Source: Novosphingobium marinum
Lineage (GTDB): Bacteria > Pseudomonadota > Alphaproteobacteria > Sphingomonadales > Sphingomonadaceae
DNA length: 64,000 bases
Assembly (NCBI RefSeq): GCF_013408095.1
Contig: NZ_JACBZF010000001.1
Span: 124,001 to 188,000, forward strand
Direction: 5' to 3'
Part shown: positions 26,969 through 36,007 of the stretch, one piece after another
Numbering within the stretch: the stretch's first letter is position 1
Layout: every line of letters starts with the position of its first letter
Made by a program: the position numbers and the translations under genes
The notes under the pieces: model-generated
What the model was told of the DNA's origin: nothing
The model's input: the letters and a program-made list of their open reading frames with translations, nothing else
Databases searched by the model: none

Positions 26969-27769
26969 TCAGCCGGGAGATGCTGCCGACCCGGCCAGCA
27001 ACCCCCCATCGACGTTTATTTCGGTGCCGGTGACATAGGTCGCCTCGTCCCCCGCCAGCATGAGCGCAATGGCCGCGACTTCTTCGGGTGTTCCGAAACG
27101 CCTCAGAGGAGTGTCGGAAACGAGCGCCTGCATCTTCTCTTCGCGATCCGGCCCGTCGCCCAGCATCGGCTCCCAGATCGGCGTCAGGATCGCGGCGGGA
27201 TGGATCAAATTGCAGCGGATCTTCCATCCCTGCTGCGCGCAGTAGAGCGCCACGGTCTTGGTGTGGTTGCGGATCGCGGCCTTCGACGATGCGTAGGCTG
27301 CCGCGCCCGGAATGCCGACGAGACCCGAACGGGACGAGATGTTGACGATCGAGCCTGTTCCGCGCGCCTTCATCGCACCGATCGCGTAGCGGCAGCCGAG
27401 GAACGTGCCGTCCAGGTTCACCCTGTGCACCTTGTGCCACTCGGCGAGGGATGCGTACTCGGGATCGTGCCGGGCAGGGCCGTCCTCGAAGCCGGTAATC
27501 CCGGCATTGTTGACGACGACATCGGCTTGCGGGACCTTTTCGGCGAAGGCCGACCAGTCGTCCTCGCTCCCCACGTCGAGCCGCTCGAAGCGGCAGCCTA
27601 TCGCGTCGGCGGTGGCTCTGCCTTCGGTCTCGTCGATATCGGTCGCGATGACGGTTGCGCCTTCCGCGGCGAACCGTTCCGCGATGGCGCGCCCGATGCC
27701 GCGCGCGGCCCCGGTTATGACGCACCTCTTCGCGGCTAGCTGCCCCGTCAATTTAGTCTCACCTGCCAT
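26969..27769 (-). CDS. Short-chain dehydrogenase/reductase
   Basis: A 266-residue NAD(P)-dependent oxidoreductase of the classical SDR family. [15 protein letters not shown] binds cofactor, ATDIDE in strand 2 suggests NAD preference, NNAG follows, and the catalytic set is Ser (NISSRSG), Tyr-x3-Lys (YASSKAA). [11 protein letters not shown] closes the fold. The substrate is not identifiable. ATG 27769 overlaps cmk by 11 bases, so it is part of the aroA-cmk unit and is an unusual passenger there. Confidence 0.9.
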   Translation of the reverse strand: MAGETKLTGQLAAKRCVITGAARGIGRAIAERFAAEGATVIATDIDETEGRATADAIGCRFERLDVGSEDDWSAFAEKVPQADVVVNNAGITGFEDGPARHDPEYASLAEWHKVHRVNLDGTFLGCRYAIGAMKARGTGSIVNISSRSGLVGIPGAAAYASSKAAIRNHTKTVALYCAQQGWKIRCNLIHPAAILTPIWEPMLGDGPDREEKMQALVSDTPLRRFGTPEEVAAIALMLAGDEATYVTGTEINVDGGLLAGSAASPG

Positions 27770-28385
27770 GACGCGCGGTTTCCACGATACGGATGGCCTC
27801 TGCAATCGCCTCTTCGCGACCGAGTACGGATGTGTCGAGCACGATGGCATCGCGCGCGGGCTTGAGCGGGGCCTCGGTCCGGTTGCGGTCACGCTCGTCG
27901 CGGCGTTCGAGATCGGCCGATATGTCGGCGAGAGTCGTGTCGCGCCCGCTTTGCCGCATCTCCTCGAAGCGACGTCTTGCGCGGGCATCGACACTGGCGG
28001 TCACGAAGAGTTTCACCTCGGCATCCGGTGCGATCACCGTGCCGATGTCGCGCCCGTCCAGCACCGCGCCGCCCGGCTGCGTTGCGAAGCTGCGCTGACG
28101 TTCGAGCAGGGCCTGCCTCACGGCATGATGCACCGACACCCGGCTTGCGAGGCCGCCCGTCGCCTCGGACCGCAGTTCGGGGTCGGACAGCATCGCGTCG
28201 GGGAAATCGCAGGCTGACAGGGCATCGCGTTCGTCGTCCGGATCGAGGCCGCGTAATGCAACCTGATGGCCGACCGCGCGATAGAGCAGGCCGGTATCGA
28301 GGTGCGGCAGCCCGAAACGAGCGGCAATCGCCTTTGCTATCGTGCCCTTGCCCGATGCGGTGGGCCCGTCGACCGCGACGATCAT
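27759..28385 (-). CDS. cmk: Cytidylate kinase
   Basis: Cmk phosphorylates CMP and dCMP. The 208-residue protein starts [20 protein letters not shown] with the P-loop, has [28 protein letters not shown], and the LID region [19 protein letters not shown] 28385 overlaps the stop of the small membrane protein by four bases. Longer open frames upstream belong to that gene and aroA. Confidence 0.95.
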   Translation of the reverse strand: MIVAVDGPTASGKGTIAKAIAARFGLPHLDTGLLYRAVGHQVALRGLDPDDERDALSACDFPDAMLSDPELRSEATGGLASRVSVHHAVRQALLERQRSFATQPGGAVLDGRDIGTVIAPDAEVKLFVTASVDARARRRFEEMRQSGRDTTLADISADLERRDERDRNRTEAPLKPARDAIVLDTSVLGREEAIAEAIRIVETARHGR

Positions 28386-28642
28386 GCCCCGCGTTCCCGC
28401 CGCCGCGCGACGATGGCCTTGGCAAGTCCCCAGATCGCGATGGCTGCCCAGAATGCTTCGAGCACCAGCGAGGCCAGGTTGATGTGGACGGTCAGCGAGA
28501 TCGCGAGCAGCGCGGCGCCCGCAAGGTTGACGCCATGCTGGATGAAGCGGTTGGGCTGCTCGACGGCGGTGATGTACCAGTACGCGAAGATGATGCAGGC
28601 CGTGCCGATAAAACCGATGTAGTTGGCAACGTCGTCGCTCAT
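28382..28642 (-). CDS. Small CBU_0592-like membrane protein
   Basis: An 86-residue protein with three hydrophobic segments, beginning MSDDVANYIGFIGTACII and including FIQHGVNLAGAALLAISL. The pattern fits a small membrane domain found in CBU_0592-type proteins; function is unknown. It overlaps the aroA stop by four bases (ATGA) and its stop overlaps the cmk start, so it is fully coupled between two core enzymes. The hydrophobic content and intact overlaps show it is expressed, not a shadow. Confidence 0.8.
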   Translation of the reverse strand: MSDDVANYIGFIGTACIIFAYWYITAVEQPNRFIQHGVNLAGAALLAISLTVHINLASLVLEAFWAAIAIWGLAKAIVARRRERGA

Positions 28643-29982
28643 TGCGCCAGGCCGTCGAGCAACGCTTCGAAGTTCGGGAAACTCGTGGCGATGGGGCGGG
28701 TGTCGTCGATCTCGACGCCGCGCTCGCTGGCAAGGCCCGCGACCGCCATCGACATCGCGATGCGGTGGTCGAGATGCGTGGCGATCGCCACCCCGTCGGT
28801 CCCGTGCAGCGCTTCGCCGCCGGTCCCGCGAATGATCAGCCCGTCCTCGCGCTCGTCGACCTCGGCGCCGGCATCGGTAAGCGCCTCGGCCATGACACGC
28901 AGGCGATCCGATTCCTTCACGCGCAGTTCGTCGAGGCCGGTCGTCGTCGTCGTCCCGCCCGCCATCGCGGCAGCCACGAACAGGGCGGGGAACTCGTCGA
29001 TCATGCTCGGAGCAAGGGCGGGGTCTATTTCGATGCCGCGCAAGGGGGAGTGGCGCACGACCAGGTCCGCGACCGGCTCGCCGCCGACTTCGCGCACCCC
29101 ATCCTCCTCGATGTCGCCGCCCATCATGCGCAGCACCTCTACCAGCCCGGCCCGCGTGGGGTTCATGCCCACGTTCTCGACGCGGACCTCGCTGTCGGGA
29201 ACGAGCAGCGCGGCCACGATGAAGAACGCGGCGGAAGAGGGATCGCCGGGAACCACGATATCCTGCGGTCGCAGGTCGGCCTCCCCGGCGATCGAGATGA
29301 CCCGCTCGCCAGCGGGGCCTGCTTCGACCTTCAGGTCCGCACCGAAGCCTGCGAGCATGCGCTCGGAATGATCGCGCGTCGGCACCGGCTCGACGACCGT
29401 GGTGATCCCCGGCGTGTTCAGGCCCGCAAGCAGGATGGCGCTCTTGACCTGCGCCGAGGCGACCGGGAGGCGATACTCGACGGGAACGGGTGGCGACGCG
29501 CCGCGCATCATAAGCGGCAGCGTGCCGCCGGGGCTGGCGGTGAAGTCGGCCCCCACCAGCGACAGCGGCTCGATCACCCGGCCCATCGGACGCTTCGAAA
29601 GACTGGCATCCCCGGTGAACGCGACGGTCAGCGGATGGCTCGCGAGCAAGCCCATCAGAAGGCGCGTCGAAGTGCCCGAGTTGCCCATGTCGAGCGCGCC
29701 TTCGGGTTGCAGCAGCGAGCCGACGCCGACGCCGCTGACTTGCCACTCGCCCGGCGAGGTGCGTTCGAGCCTGGCTCCCAGCGCACGCATCGCCGCGGCC
29801 GTGGCCAGCACGTCTTCCCCCTCGAGCAGGCCGGAGATCCGGCTCCGGCCAACGGCGAGCGCGGACAGCATCAATGCACGGTGGCTGATCGACTTGTCGC
29901 CGGGCACGCGGACCGTGCCGCGAAGCGGACCTGCCGGGGCGAAACGGCGCGGGCGTGGCAGGCTGTTCTCGGCAGATGTCAC
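28639..29982 (-). CDS. aroA: 3-phosphoshikimate 1-carboxyvinyltransferase (EPSP synthase), class II
   Basis: AroA makes EPSP in the shikimate pathway. The 447-residue protein is class II: VPGDKSISHRALM, ASAQVKSAILLAGLNTPG, SKRPMGRVIEPL, ELRVKESDRLRV and ATHLDHRIAMS are all present. Near residue 97 it reads GNSGTSTRL, whereas the Agrobacterium CP4 enzyme of the same class has an Ala at the third motif residue (GNAATGCR). GTG 29982 is the only start near the N-terminus; the ribosome binding site is weak. It heads the aroA-cmk unit. Confidence 0.95.
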   Translation of the reverse strand: MTSAENSLPRPRRFAPAGPLRGTVRVPGDKSISHRALMLSALAVGRSRISGLLEGEDVLATAAAMRALGARLERTSPGEWQVSGVGVGSLLQPEGALDMGNSGTSTRLLMGLLASHPLTVAFTGDASLSKRPMGRVIEPLSLVGADFTASPGGTLPLMMRGASPPVPVEYRLPVASAQVKSAILLAGLNTPGITTVVEPVPTRDHSERMLAGFGADLKVEAGPAGERVISIAGEADLRPQDIVVPGDPSSAAFFIVAALLVPDSEVRVENVGMNPTRAGLVEVLRMMGGDIEEDGVREVGGEPVADLVVRHSPLRGIEIDPALAPSMIDEFPALFVAAAMAGGTTTTTGLDELRVKESDRLRVMAEALTDAGAEVDEREDGLIIRGTGGEALHGTDGVAIATHLDHRIAMSMAVAGLASERGVEIDDTRPIATSFPNFEALLDGLAQ

Positions 29983-30160
29983 GTCGGCGCTTTCGTCTGG
30001 CGGGCTTTCAGGGGCGCGCGGCTTTTGACAGCGCGAAGGCTCTATGGCAAGGCGCGCGCCCTGATGCGTGCCGTGGCTTGATTTGCAAGGCCGGCATTCC
30101 CATCAAGTACGGAATTTTCGAACTGCCCTGCGACGGGTGGCGACATCGTGAGGATTGTTG

Positions 30161-30484
30161 ATGGTTAAGCCAGAATGGGGCGCCAAGCATGGTTGCCCGA
30201 AATGCGGCACCCGTTTCTACGACCTGGGCAAGGACGATCCCGTGACCTGCATCGAGTGCGGGCACGAGTGGACGCCCGAGCCGGTGCTGAAGTCCAAGCA
30301 GCCGATTCCTTTCGAGGAGGCTCAGAAGGACGAGAAGAAAAAGAAGGAAGAAGACTCCGATCTCGCCGATGACGATCTCGACATCGACGAGGACGACGAT
30401 TCGCCCGACAACGACGTCGATCTGGGCGGCGACGACGATCTCGGCGTCAGCAAGGGCAGCGACGACGACGACGAAGAAACCTGA
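30161..30484 (+). CDS. TIGR02300/FYDLN acid-domain protein
   Basis: A 107-residue protein with a small zinc-ribbon-like N-terminus (CPKCGTRFYDLGKDDPVTCIECG, four Cys) and a long acidic C-terminus rich in Asp and Lys. FYDLGK and the acidic tail are the FYDLN acid-domain pattern seen in alphaproteobacteria; role unknown. AGGA lies six bases before ATG 30161. It is divergent from aroA. Confidence 0.88.
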   Translation: MVKPEWGAKHGCPKCGTRFYDLGKDDPVTCIECGHEWTPEPVLKSKQPIPFEEAQKDEKKKKEEDSDLADDDLDIDEDDDSPDNDVDLGGDDDLGVSKGSDDDDEET

Positions 30485-30604
30485 TCGCCCTGCTGCAAAA
30501 TACCCTTGCCAAGGCCGGGGCGCGTCACTAGAGGGCGGCGTCCCGGGCCACAGGCGCGGGAAATGCGGTTTCGCCACCCAGGACGGGCCGCAGCGAAATG
30601 GATC

Positions 30605-30680
<76 letters not shown>

Positions 30681-30812
30681 TTCGCAGGGATTACGCCACG
30701 GTTCGGAACGTGGTATGGGAATACGGGTTACACGCTGGCTGACGAGGTTTCGTCCGCCGGCGTTTTTGGCGTGATCGGCCTCGTGCGGATCGCCGGTTAG
30801 GAGTGCGCGGAT

Positions 30813-32264
30813 ATGTTCGACAGCCTGTCAGATCGCCTCGGCGGCGTCTTCGATAAGCTGCGCGGGCGCGGCGCGCTCAAGGAACAGGACGTTCGCGACG
30901 CCATGCGCGAGGTGCGCATCGCGCTTCTCGAAGCCGATGTCGCGCTTCCCGTTGTTCGCCGGTTCGTGGATCAGGTGACCGAAAAGGCGGTCGGGCAGTC
31001 GGTTCTGAAATCGGTGACTCCCGGCCAGCAGGTCGTGAAGATCGTCAACGACGCACTGGTCGAGATGCTGGGCGGCGAGGAAACCGTCGGCCTTACCCTC
31101 GATGCCAGGCCGCCCGTCGTCATCATGATGGTCGGTCTTCAGGGCTCGGGCAAGACGACCACCACCGGCAAGCTCGCCAGGCTAATTCGCGAGAAGCACG
31201 GCAAGAAGCCGATGATGGCCTCGCTAGACGTCAATCGTCCGGCCGCGCAGGAGCAGCTTGCGGTGCTCGGCGAGCAGACCGGCGTCGCGACGCTGCCGAT
31301 CATCCAGGGACAGCAGCCCGTCGACATCGCCAGGCGCGCCTTGCAGGCCGCGAAGCTGCAGGCGATCGACGTTCTGCTGCTCGACACCGCCGGCCGCCTC
31401 CATGTCGACCAGCAGCTCATGGACGAGATGAAGGCGGTTTCGGAAATTTCCGAGCCGACCGAAACGCTGCTAGTGGTCGACTCGCTGACCGGACAGGACG
31501 CGGTCAACGTGGCCCAGAGCTTCTCGGGCGAGATCGACCTGACCGGCGTCGTGCTGACCCGCATGGACGGCGATGCGCGCGGCGGCGCGGCGCTCTCGAT
31601 GCGCGCGGTCACCGGCAAGCCGATCAAGTTTGCCGGTACCGGCGAGAAGATCGACGCGATCGAGCCGTTCCATCCCAAGCGCGTCGCGGGACGCATCCTC
31701 GGCATGGGCGATATCGTCTCGATCGTCGAGAAGGCGGCGGAGACGGTCGAGGCCGAGGAAGCCGAACGCATGGCCGAGCGAATGGCCAAGGGGCAGTTCG
31801 ACATGAACGACCTGCGCAGCCAGCTTCGCCAGATGCAGAAGATGGGCGGCCTTGGCGTGCTGGCCGGAATGATGCCCGGGATGAAGAAGGCCAAGCAGGC
31901 GATGCAGTCGTCGGGCATGGATGACCGGGTGCTGCTGCGCATGGACGCGATCATCGGATCGATGACGCCGAAGGAGCGCGGCAATCCGGCGCTGCTCAAT
32001 GCCAAGCGCAAGCGGCGCATCGCCTCTGGTTCGGGCACGCAGGTGCAGGACGTGAACAAGCTCCTGAAGATGCACCAGGAAATGACCAAGGCGATGAAGC
32101 AGATCAAGAAGATGGGCGGCCTGAAGGGGCTCGGCCAGCTTTTCGGCAAGGGCGGCATGGATGCCGCCATGCCGGGCCTGGGCGGACCGGGGCAGGGCGG
32201 CTCGATGCCTGGCCTTGGCGGCCCCGGTGGACCTCCCGATCTTTCGAATTTCTTGAAGAAATAG
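30813..32264 (+). CDS. ffh: Signal recognition particle protein Ffh
   Basis: Ffh binds signal sequences and 4.5S RNA and delivers ribosomes to FtsY. The 483-residue protein has an N domain, a GTPase G domain with GLQGSGKTTTTGKLA, LLDTAGRLHVDQQLMDEM and TRMDGDARGGAAL, and a Met-rich M domain (QLRQMQKMGGLGVL, MMPGMKKAKQAM). The tail is Gly/Met/Pro-rich. GGAG lies ahead of ATG 30813. It precedes rpsP, the usual order in this group. Confidence 0.97.
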   Translation: MFDSLSDRLGGVFDKLRGRGALKEQDVRDAMREVRIALLEADVALPVVRRFVDQVTEKAVGQSVLKSVTPGQQVVKIVNDALVEMLGGEETVGLTLDARPPVVIMMVGLQGSGKTTTTGKLARLIREKHGKKPMMASLDVNRPAAQEQLAVLGEQTGVATLPIIQGQQPVDIARRALQAAKLQAIDVLLLDTAGRLHVDQQLMDEMKAVSEISEPTETLLVVDSLTGQDAVNVAQSFSGEIDLTGVVLTRMDGDARGGAALSMRAVTGKPIKFAGTGEKIDAIEPFHPKRVAGRILGMGDIVSIVEKAAETVEAEEAERMAERMAKGQFDMNDLRSQLRQMQKMGGLGVLAGMMPGMKKAKQAMQSSGMDDRVLLRMDAIIGSMTPKERGNPALLNAKRKRRIASGSGTQVQDVNKLLKMHQEMTKAMKQIKKMGGLKGLGQLFGKGGMDAAMPGLGGPGQGGSMPGLGGPGGPPDLSNFLKK

Positions 32265-32298
32265 ATTTCAACCGTTTGATTTTGAAAGGTAAGAACTA

Positions 32299-32835
32299 AT
32301 GGCAATTGCAATGCGTTTGTCGCGCGGCGGCGCGAAGAAGCGGCCCTACTACAAGATCGTCGTTGCCGACGAGCGCGCTCCGCGCGACGGCAAGTACCTT
32401 GAGCAGATCGGCACCTACAATCCGCTGCTCGGCAAGGACGATCCCGACCGCGTGAAGCTCAACGAAGATCGCGCGCGCTACTGGGTCGGTGTCGGCGCGC
32501 AGCCGTCCGACCGCGTTGCCCGCTTCCTCGATGCCGCCGGCATCCAGGAGCGTGCGGCCCGCAACAACCCGCAGAAGGCCGAGCCGGGCGAGAAGGCCAA
32601 GGAACGCGCCGAAGAACGCGCCTCCAAGGCAGCCGAGGCCGAGGAAGCCGCCAAGGCAGCAGCCGAAGCGCCCGCCGAGGAAGCTCCGACCGAGGAAGCA
32701 GCCGCTGACGAAGCGCCCTCCGAAGATGCAGCCGCCGAGGATGCGCCCGCGGAAGGTGAAGGCGCCGCCGCCGAGGCCGCCGAGACTGCGGACGGAGCCG
32801 AAGAGGCCGCCGGCGAAGAGAAGGCAGAGGGCTAA
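32299..32835 (+). CDS. rpsP: 30S ribosomal protein S16 with long acidic tail
   Basis: Residues 1-85 are normal S16 ([31 protein letters not shown]). After residue 90 the protein runs on for nearly 90 more residues of Ala, Glu and Pro (repeats such as [14 protein letters not shown]), giving 178 in all, twice the usual length. The tail is highly acidic and disordered. It is first in the rpsP-rimM operon and its codon use looks like the rest of the gene, so this is not a misassembly at the stop. Confidence 0.95.
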   Translation: MAIAMRLSRGGAKKRPYYKIVVADERAPRDGKYLEQIGTYNPLLGKDDPDRVKLNEDRARYWVGVGAQPSDRVARFLDAAGIQERAARNNPQKAEPGEKAKERAEERASKAAEAEEAAKAAAEAPAEEAPTEEAAADEAPSEDAAAEDAPAEGEGAAAEAAETADGAEEAAGEEKAEG

Positions 32836-32841
32836 CCTGCC

Positions 32842-33333
32842 TTGCCGGGCGACCGCACCGTCACGCTCGCCGTCGTAACCGGCGCGCACGGCGTGACGGG
32901 CGAGGTTCGCATCAAGCTGTTCGGAGAAGGCGTGGCGGCGCTCAAGCGCTTCCGCGCCTTCAACGATTCCAGCCTGACGCTTGCGAAAGTCCGGGAGGAC
33001 AACAAGGGCGGGGCCATCGCCCGTTTCGCGGAAGTGACCGACCGCAATGCCGCCGAGGCGCTGCGCGGTGTGGAACTGACCGTGCCCCGCTCGGCCTTGC
33101 CGGACCTCGAAGCCGGTGAATACTACCATGCGGACCTGGTCGGCCTTCCAGCCGTGTCCGACACGGGCGAGGCGCTGGGCACGGTCGTCGCAGTCGAGAA
33201 TTTCGGCGCAGGCGACATCCTCGAGATCCTAAGGCCGTCGGGAAAACGCTTCATGGTCCCGATGATCGAGCCTGCGGTGCCCGAATGGGACGACCGCCGG
33301 CTCGTCGTGACAGCGGCCTTCGCCGAGGACTGA
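32842..33333 (+). CDS. rimM: Ribosome maturation factor RimM
   Basis: RimM helps assemble the 30S head and binds S19. The 163-residue protein has AVVTGAHGVTGEVRIKLFGE and FAEVTDRNAAEALRGVEL in the N-terminal barrel and EYYHADLVGLPAVSDTGE and MVPMIEPAVPEWDDRRLVV in the PRC-like C-terminal domain. Start is TTG 32842; no ATG or GTG lies near the conserved N-terminus. It follows rpsP by six bases. trmD, which normally comes next, is about 1.9 kb away. Confidence 0.92.
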   Translation: MPGDRTVTLAVVTGAHGVTGEVRIKLFGEGVAALKRFRAFNDSSLTLAKVREDNKGGAIARFAEVTDRNAAEALRGVELTVPRSALPDLEAGEYYHADLVGLPAVSDTGEALGTVVAVENFGAGDILEILRPSGKRFMVPMIEPAVPEWDDRRLVVTAAFAED

Positions 33334-33388
33334 CCTTCCAGGAGGCATCGGACAGGAACCATTGGGTCGCGTCGCGCCTTCATTTCAC

Positions 33389-34099
33389 ATGAGGAACAGA
33401 GCATCGACCATCGCTGCGGCGGTCGCGCTCTCGCTCGCCGCCGCATCCTGTAACGGAGAACCGGAGGCCCCCGAGCTACCGCCGAGCGACCGTGCTTCGG
33501 CAGCTGTATCCGCGTTCGATGTGCCCGACGAAATGTCCCGGGAAGGGCGTATAGCCGATGGCGTCGAATGTCCGGTCCTGCGAACGCCCGATGGAGAAAT
33601 CTGGGCGCTCGAGCTGGGCGAAGCCGACTTCGGTCCGGGCGATTACGTCCGGGTTACCGGGTCCCAAGCCGATGTAAGCACATGCATGCAGGGCGAGGGA
33701 ACGATCCGCGTAGCGCGCCTTGAGGCCATCGATCCGCCCGCACACGACCGCGATCCCGCCCGTGCCGGAGGCATCGCCCTCTCCATCGAATACGTCCGCG
33801 GAAGCTGGGTCGCGAAAGGGATCGGCGCCGATTGTGAAAAGCCCGACTTCGATGTCACCGTCAATTCGCGCGGAATGGCGATCATCGAGACACGAATCAA
33901 CGGCTTTCCGGAGACCGGCGTCGTCGATGTCGGACCGACACCGGGCCTGCAATGGGATGAGCCGCTCCCGACGCTCCCGATCGAGACTCGCGGCCCCGAT
34001 GGCCTTGCGGTGAAGCCACCCGGCGACGGGCAGACCGTTATGCTGGCGGGCCACAGGATTGAGGGCGACGGAATTGTCTTCGTCAAGTGCGCAGCCTGA
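33389..34099 (+). CDS. DUF5818-like lipoprotein
   Basis: A 236-residue protein with a lipoprotein signal: a hydrophobic stretch and lipobox AASC near residue 20. The mature part has a compact segment DGVECPVLRTPDGEIWALE, FGPGDYVRVTGSQADVSTCMQG, matching small OB-like DUF5818 proteins of sphingomonads by recall, followed by a second region with AIIETRINGFPETGVVDV. Function unknown. Start is ATG 33389, 55 bases after rimM. It is the first of three genes that separate rimM from trmD. Confidence 0.65.
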   Translation: MRNRASTIAAAVALSLAAASCNGEPEAPELPPSDRASAAVSAFDVPDEMSREGRIADGVECPVLRTPDGEIWALELGEADFGPGDYVRVTGSQADVSTCMQGEGTIRVARLEAIDPPAHDRDPARAGGIALSIEYVRGSWVAKGIGADCEKPDFDVTVNSRGMAIIETRINGFPETGVVDVGPTPGLQWDEPLPTLPIETRGPDGLAVKPPGDGQTVMLAGHRIEGDGIVFVKCAA

Positions 34100-34274
34100 G
34101 TCCGACCTGCCGGCGTTTCCGGTCGTGGCTACGCTAAGCTTATAGTTTAAAAAGGGTAATTGATCGCGCGTACTGACCTTGAAAAATCTCTACTTGCGTT
34201 TCTCCGAAAACAGGAGAACTAAAACCGGGTTGGCCAACAACAAAACTGATTCCTTTCTTGAAGGAGCGAAGTAT

Positions 34275-34712
34275 ATGGCCGATTTCATGAAGTCCACCAA
34301 CCCGCAGGTCCCCGTCATTTTCAACGTCGGCAAGGCCGTCGGGCAAGGCGGCGTCAACGATGCCGAGGATGTCGCGCTGGCATCCTACCTGATGAGGCTA
34401 TCCGCGAAGGCGGCCAAGTCTCCCGAAGCGAGGAAGGTCTGCGCCGCAACGAAGGTCACCTCGACGTGCACGCCGGAATTCGTCGCTAGCATCAAGGCTC
34501 TCCAGAACTCCCTGAAGCTCTCTCCCGACGGTAGGATCAGTCGCTCATCGCAATCAGGCCAGTACGGGAACGGCGTTTACCTCATAGCTTCGTTCAACAA
34601 GCTGGTTCGCGACGGATACCCGGACCTTTGGCCGCGGATCGACCGCATTCCCGACGTCCCCTCGCCGGGTCAGATCACGTCGCTGGTGAAGCGCGGCATC
34701 ATCGGCATCTGA
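34275..34712 (+). CDS. Hypothetical protein, peptidoglycan-binding-like, paralogue 1
   Basis: A 145-residue soluble protein with no signal peptide. VGQGGVNDAEDVALASYLM resembles the start of a peptidoglycan-binding-like domain (VGxGGxNxxxDV), and IKALQ...PDGRIS its end, but the match is by eye. The C-terminus has WPRIDRIPDVPSP and LVKRG, shared with the next gene. AAGGAG lies eight bases before ATG 34275; an upstream TTG frame is less likely. The leading 130 bases are AT-richer than the surroundings. Function unknown. Confidence 0.7.
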   Translation: MADFMKSTNPQVPVIFNVGKAVGQGGVNDAEDVALASYLMRLSAKAAKSPEARKVCAATKVTSTCTPEFVASIKALQNSLKLSPDGRISRSSQSGQYGNGVYLIASFNKLVRDGYPDLWPRIDRIPDVPSPGQITSLVKRGIIGI

Positions 34713-34761
34713 AACGGGACAATCATCAGGGATCGAAGGCCCCCAAATCGAGGAGGACGGC

Positions 34762-35208
34762 TTGGCGAAATTCCAGATCACGCAGTCGACGATGCTTCCG
34801 GTATTCTTCAACACGGACGCAAACGTAGGGTACAACAGTCCGAACCGGCAGGAAGACGTGTTCCTCGTCACTTTCCTGATGCGTTGCGCAGCAAGTTGCA
34901 GCGTGATCGAGAGGGAGATCAAGCCGGACTTCGAGAGGATCACGGTCGGTACGGTGAACGAGCATTTCATCGCCACGGTTCGCAAGTGGGAGAGGCTGCG
35001 CGGAACCATGCAGGACGGGTGGATCAGCACCGCAAGGGGCTCGGTCAACTACCAGGGACGGAACGGGCCGGCGGCCTTTCTCGTTGCCGTGCTGAACTGG
35101 GATACGGGCAAGGCTTTTCCGAACGCATTTCCGAGGATCGACCTCATCCCGCAGTGTCCGGCCCCCGTGACGGCGCTGGTCAGGCGCTCGCTATGCATCA
35201 GCGGATAG
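34762..35208 (+). CDS. Hypothetical protein, peptidoglycan-binding-like, paralogue 2
   Basis: A 148-residue relative of the previous protein. Shared points are VGYNSPNRQEDV in the place of VGQGGVNDAEDV, an internal DG-IS, then FLVAVLN, and the C-terminal FPRIDLIPQCPAP and LVRRS. It has extra cysteines. Start is TTG 34762 with GAGGAGG upstream; the resulting MAKFQIT aligns with MADFMKS of its partner. It ends 52 bases before trmD. Function unknown. Confidence 0.68.
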   Translation: MAKFQITQSTMLPVFFNTDANVGYNSPNRQEDVFLVTFLMRCAASCSVIEREIKPDFERITVGTVNEHFIATVRKWERLRGTMQDGWISTARGSVNYQGRNGPAAFLVAVLNWDTGKAFPNAFPRIDLIPQCPAPVTALVRRSLCISG

Positions 35209-35260
35209 CCCCGTGCGGATAAGTTGACATGGCGGGCGGGCGCGTGGATCAGCCCGCTCC

Positions 35261-36007
35261 ATGACGTTTGCTGCCACTGTCCTCACGCTCTATCCGGAAA
35301 TGTTTCCCGGGCCGCTCGGCGTGTCGCTGGCGGGCAGGGCGCTTAATCAGGGCACGTGGTCGCTCGACACCGTGCAGATCCGGGACTTCGCGACCGACCG
35401 CCATCGCACCGTCGACGATACGCCAGCTGGCGGAGGGGCAGGGATGGTGCTCAAGGCCGATGTGCTGGCAGCCGCGATCGACCATGCGCGCGCCCTTCGC
35501 CCCGGTTGCCCGGTGCTCGCCATGACGCCGCGCGGAAAGCCACTTTCGCAGGCAAGGGTCCGCGAGCTCGCCGCAGGTCCGGGGATCACGGTCGTGTGCG
35601 GGCGCTTCGAGGGGTTCGACGAGCGCATCTTCGCCGCGCGCGACGTCGAGGAAGTGTCGGTCGGCGACATCGTGCTGTCGGGCGGCGAGCCGGCGGCGAT
35701 CATGGCTCTCGACGCTTGCATTCGGCTGCTTCCCGGCGTAATGGGCGCGGCTTCAAGCGGAACCGAGGAATCGTTCGAGAACGGCCTCCTCGAATATCCG
35801 CATTATACCCGACCTGTCGAATGGGAAGGGCGCACGATCCCTGAAGTGCTGCGATCGGGGGATCATGCGAAGATCGCCGCCTGGCGGAAGCAAAGGGCGG
35901 AAGAAGACACTCGGTCACGCAGGCCGGACCTTTGGGAGCGCCACGTCGGCGCTCGGGCCCAGTCTGCCTCTGGCGCGCGGCAAAAGAACGAAGGACCAGG
36001 CTCATGA
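35261..36007 (+). CDS. trmD: tRNA (guanine37-N1)-methyltransferase TrmD
   Basis: TrmD makes m1G37 in tRNAs and prevents frameshifting. The 248-residue protein has [37 protein letters not shown], and the trefoil-knot segment [10 protein letters not shown] and [38 protein letters not shown] near the end is typical; a short basic tail follows. ATG 35261. It overlaps the rplS start by four bases. Confidence 0.96.
   Translation: MTFAATVLTLYPEMFPGPLGVSLAGRALNQGTWSLDTVQIRDFATDRHRTVDDTPAGGGAGMVLKADVLAAAIDHARALRPGCPVLAMTPRGKPLSQARVRELAAGPGITVVCGRFEGFDERIFAARDVEEVSVGDIVLSGGEPAAIMALDACIRLLPGVMGAASSGTEESFENGLLEYPHYTRPVEWEGRTIPEVLRSGDHAKIAAWRKQRAEEDTRSRRPDLWERHVGARAQSASGARQKNEGPGS

Noticed and set aside
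34179..34274. TTG start giving a 32-residue extension on the first tandem unknown
   Set aside because: ATG 34275 has a well-placed AAGGAG and aligns with the start of its paralogue.
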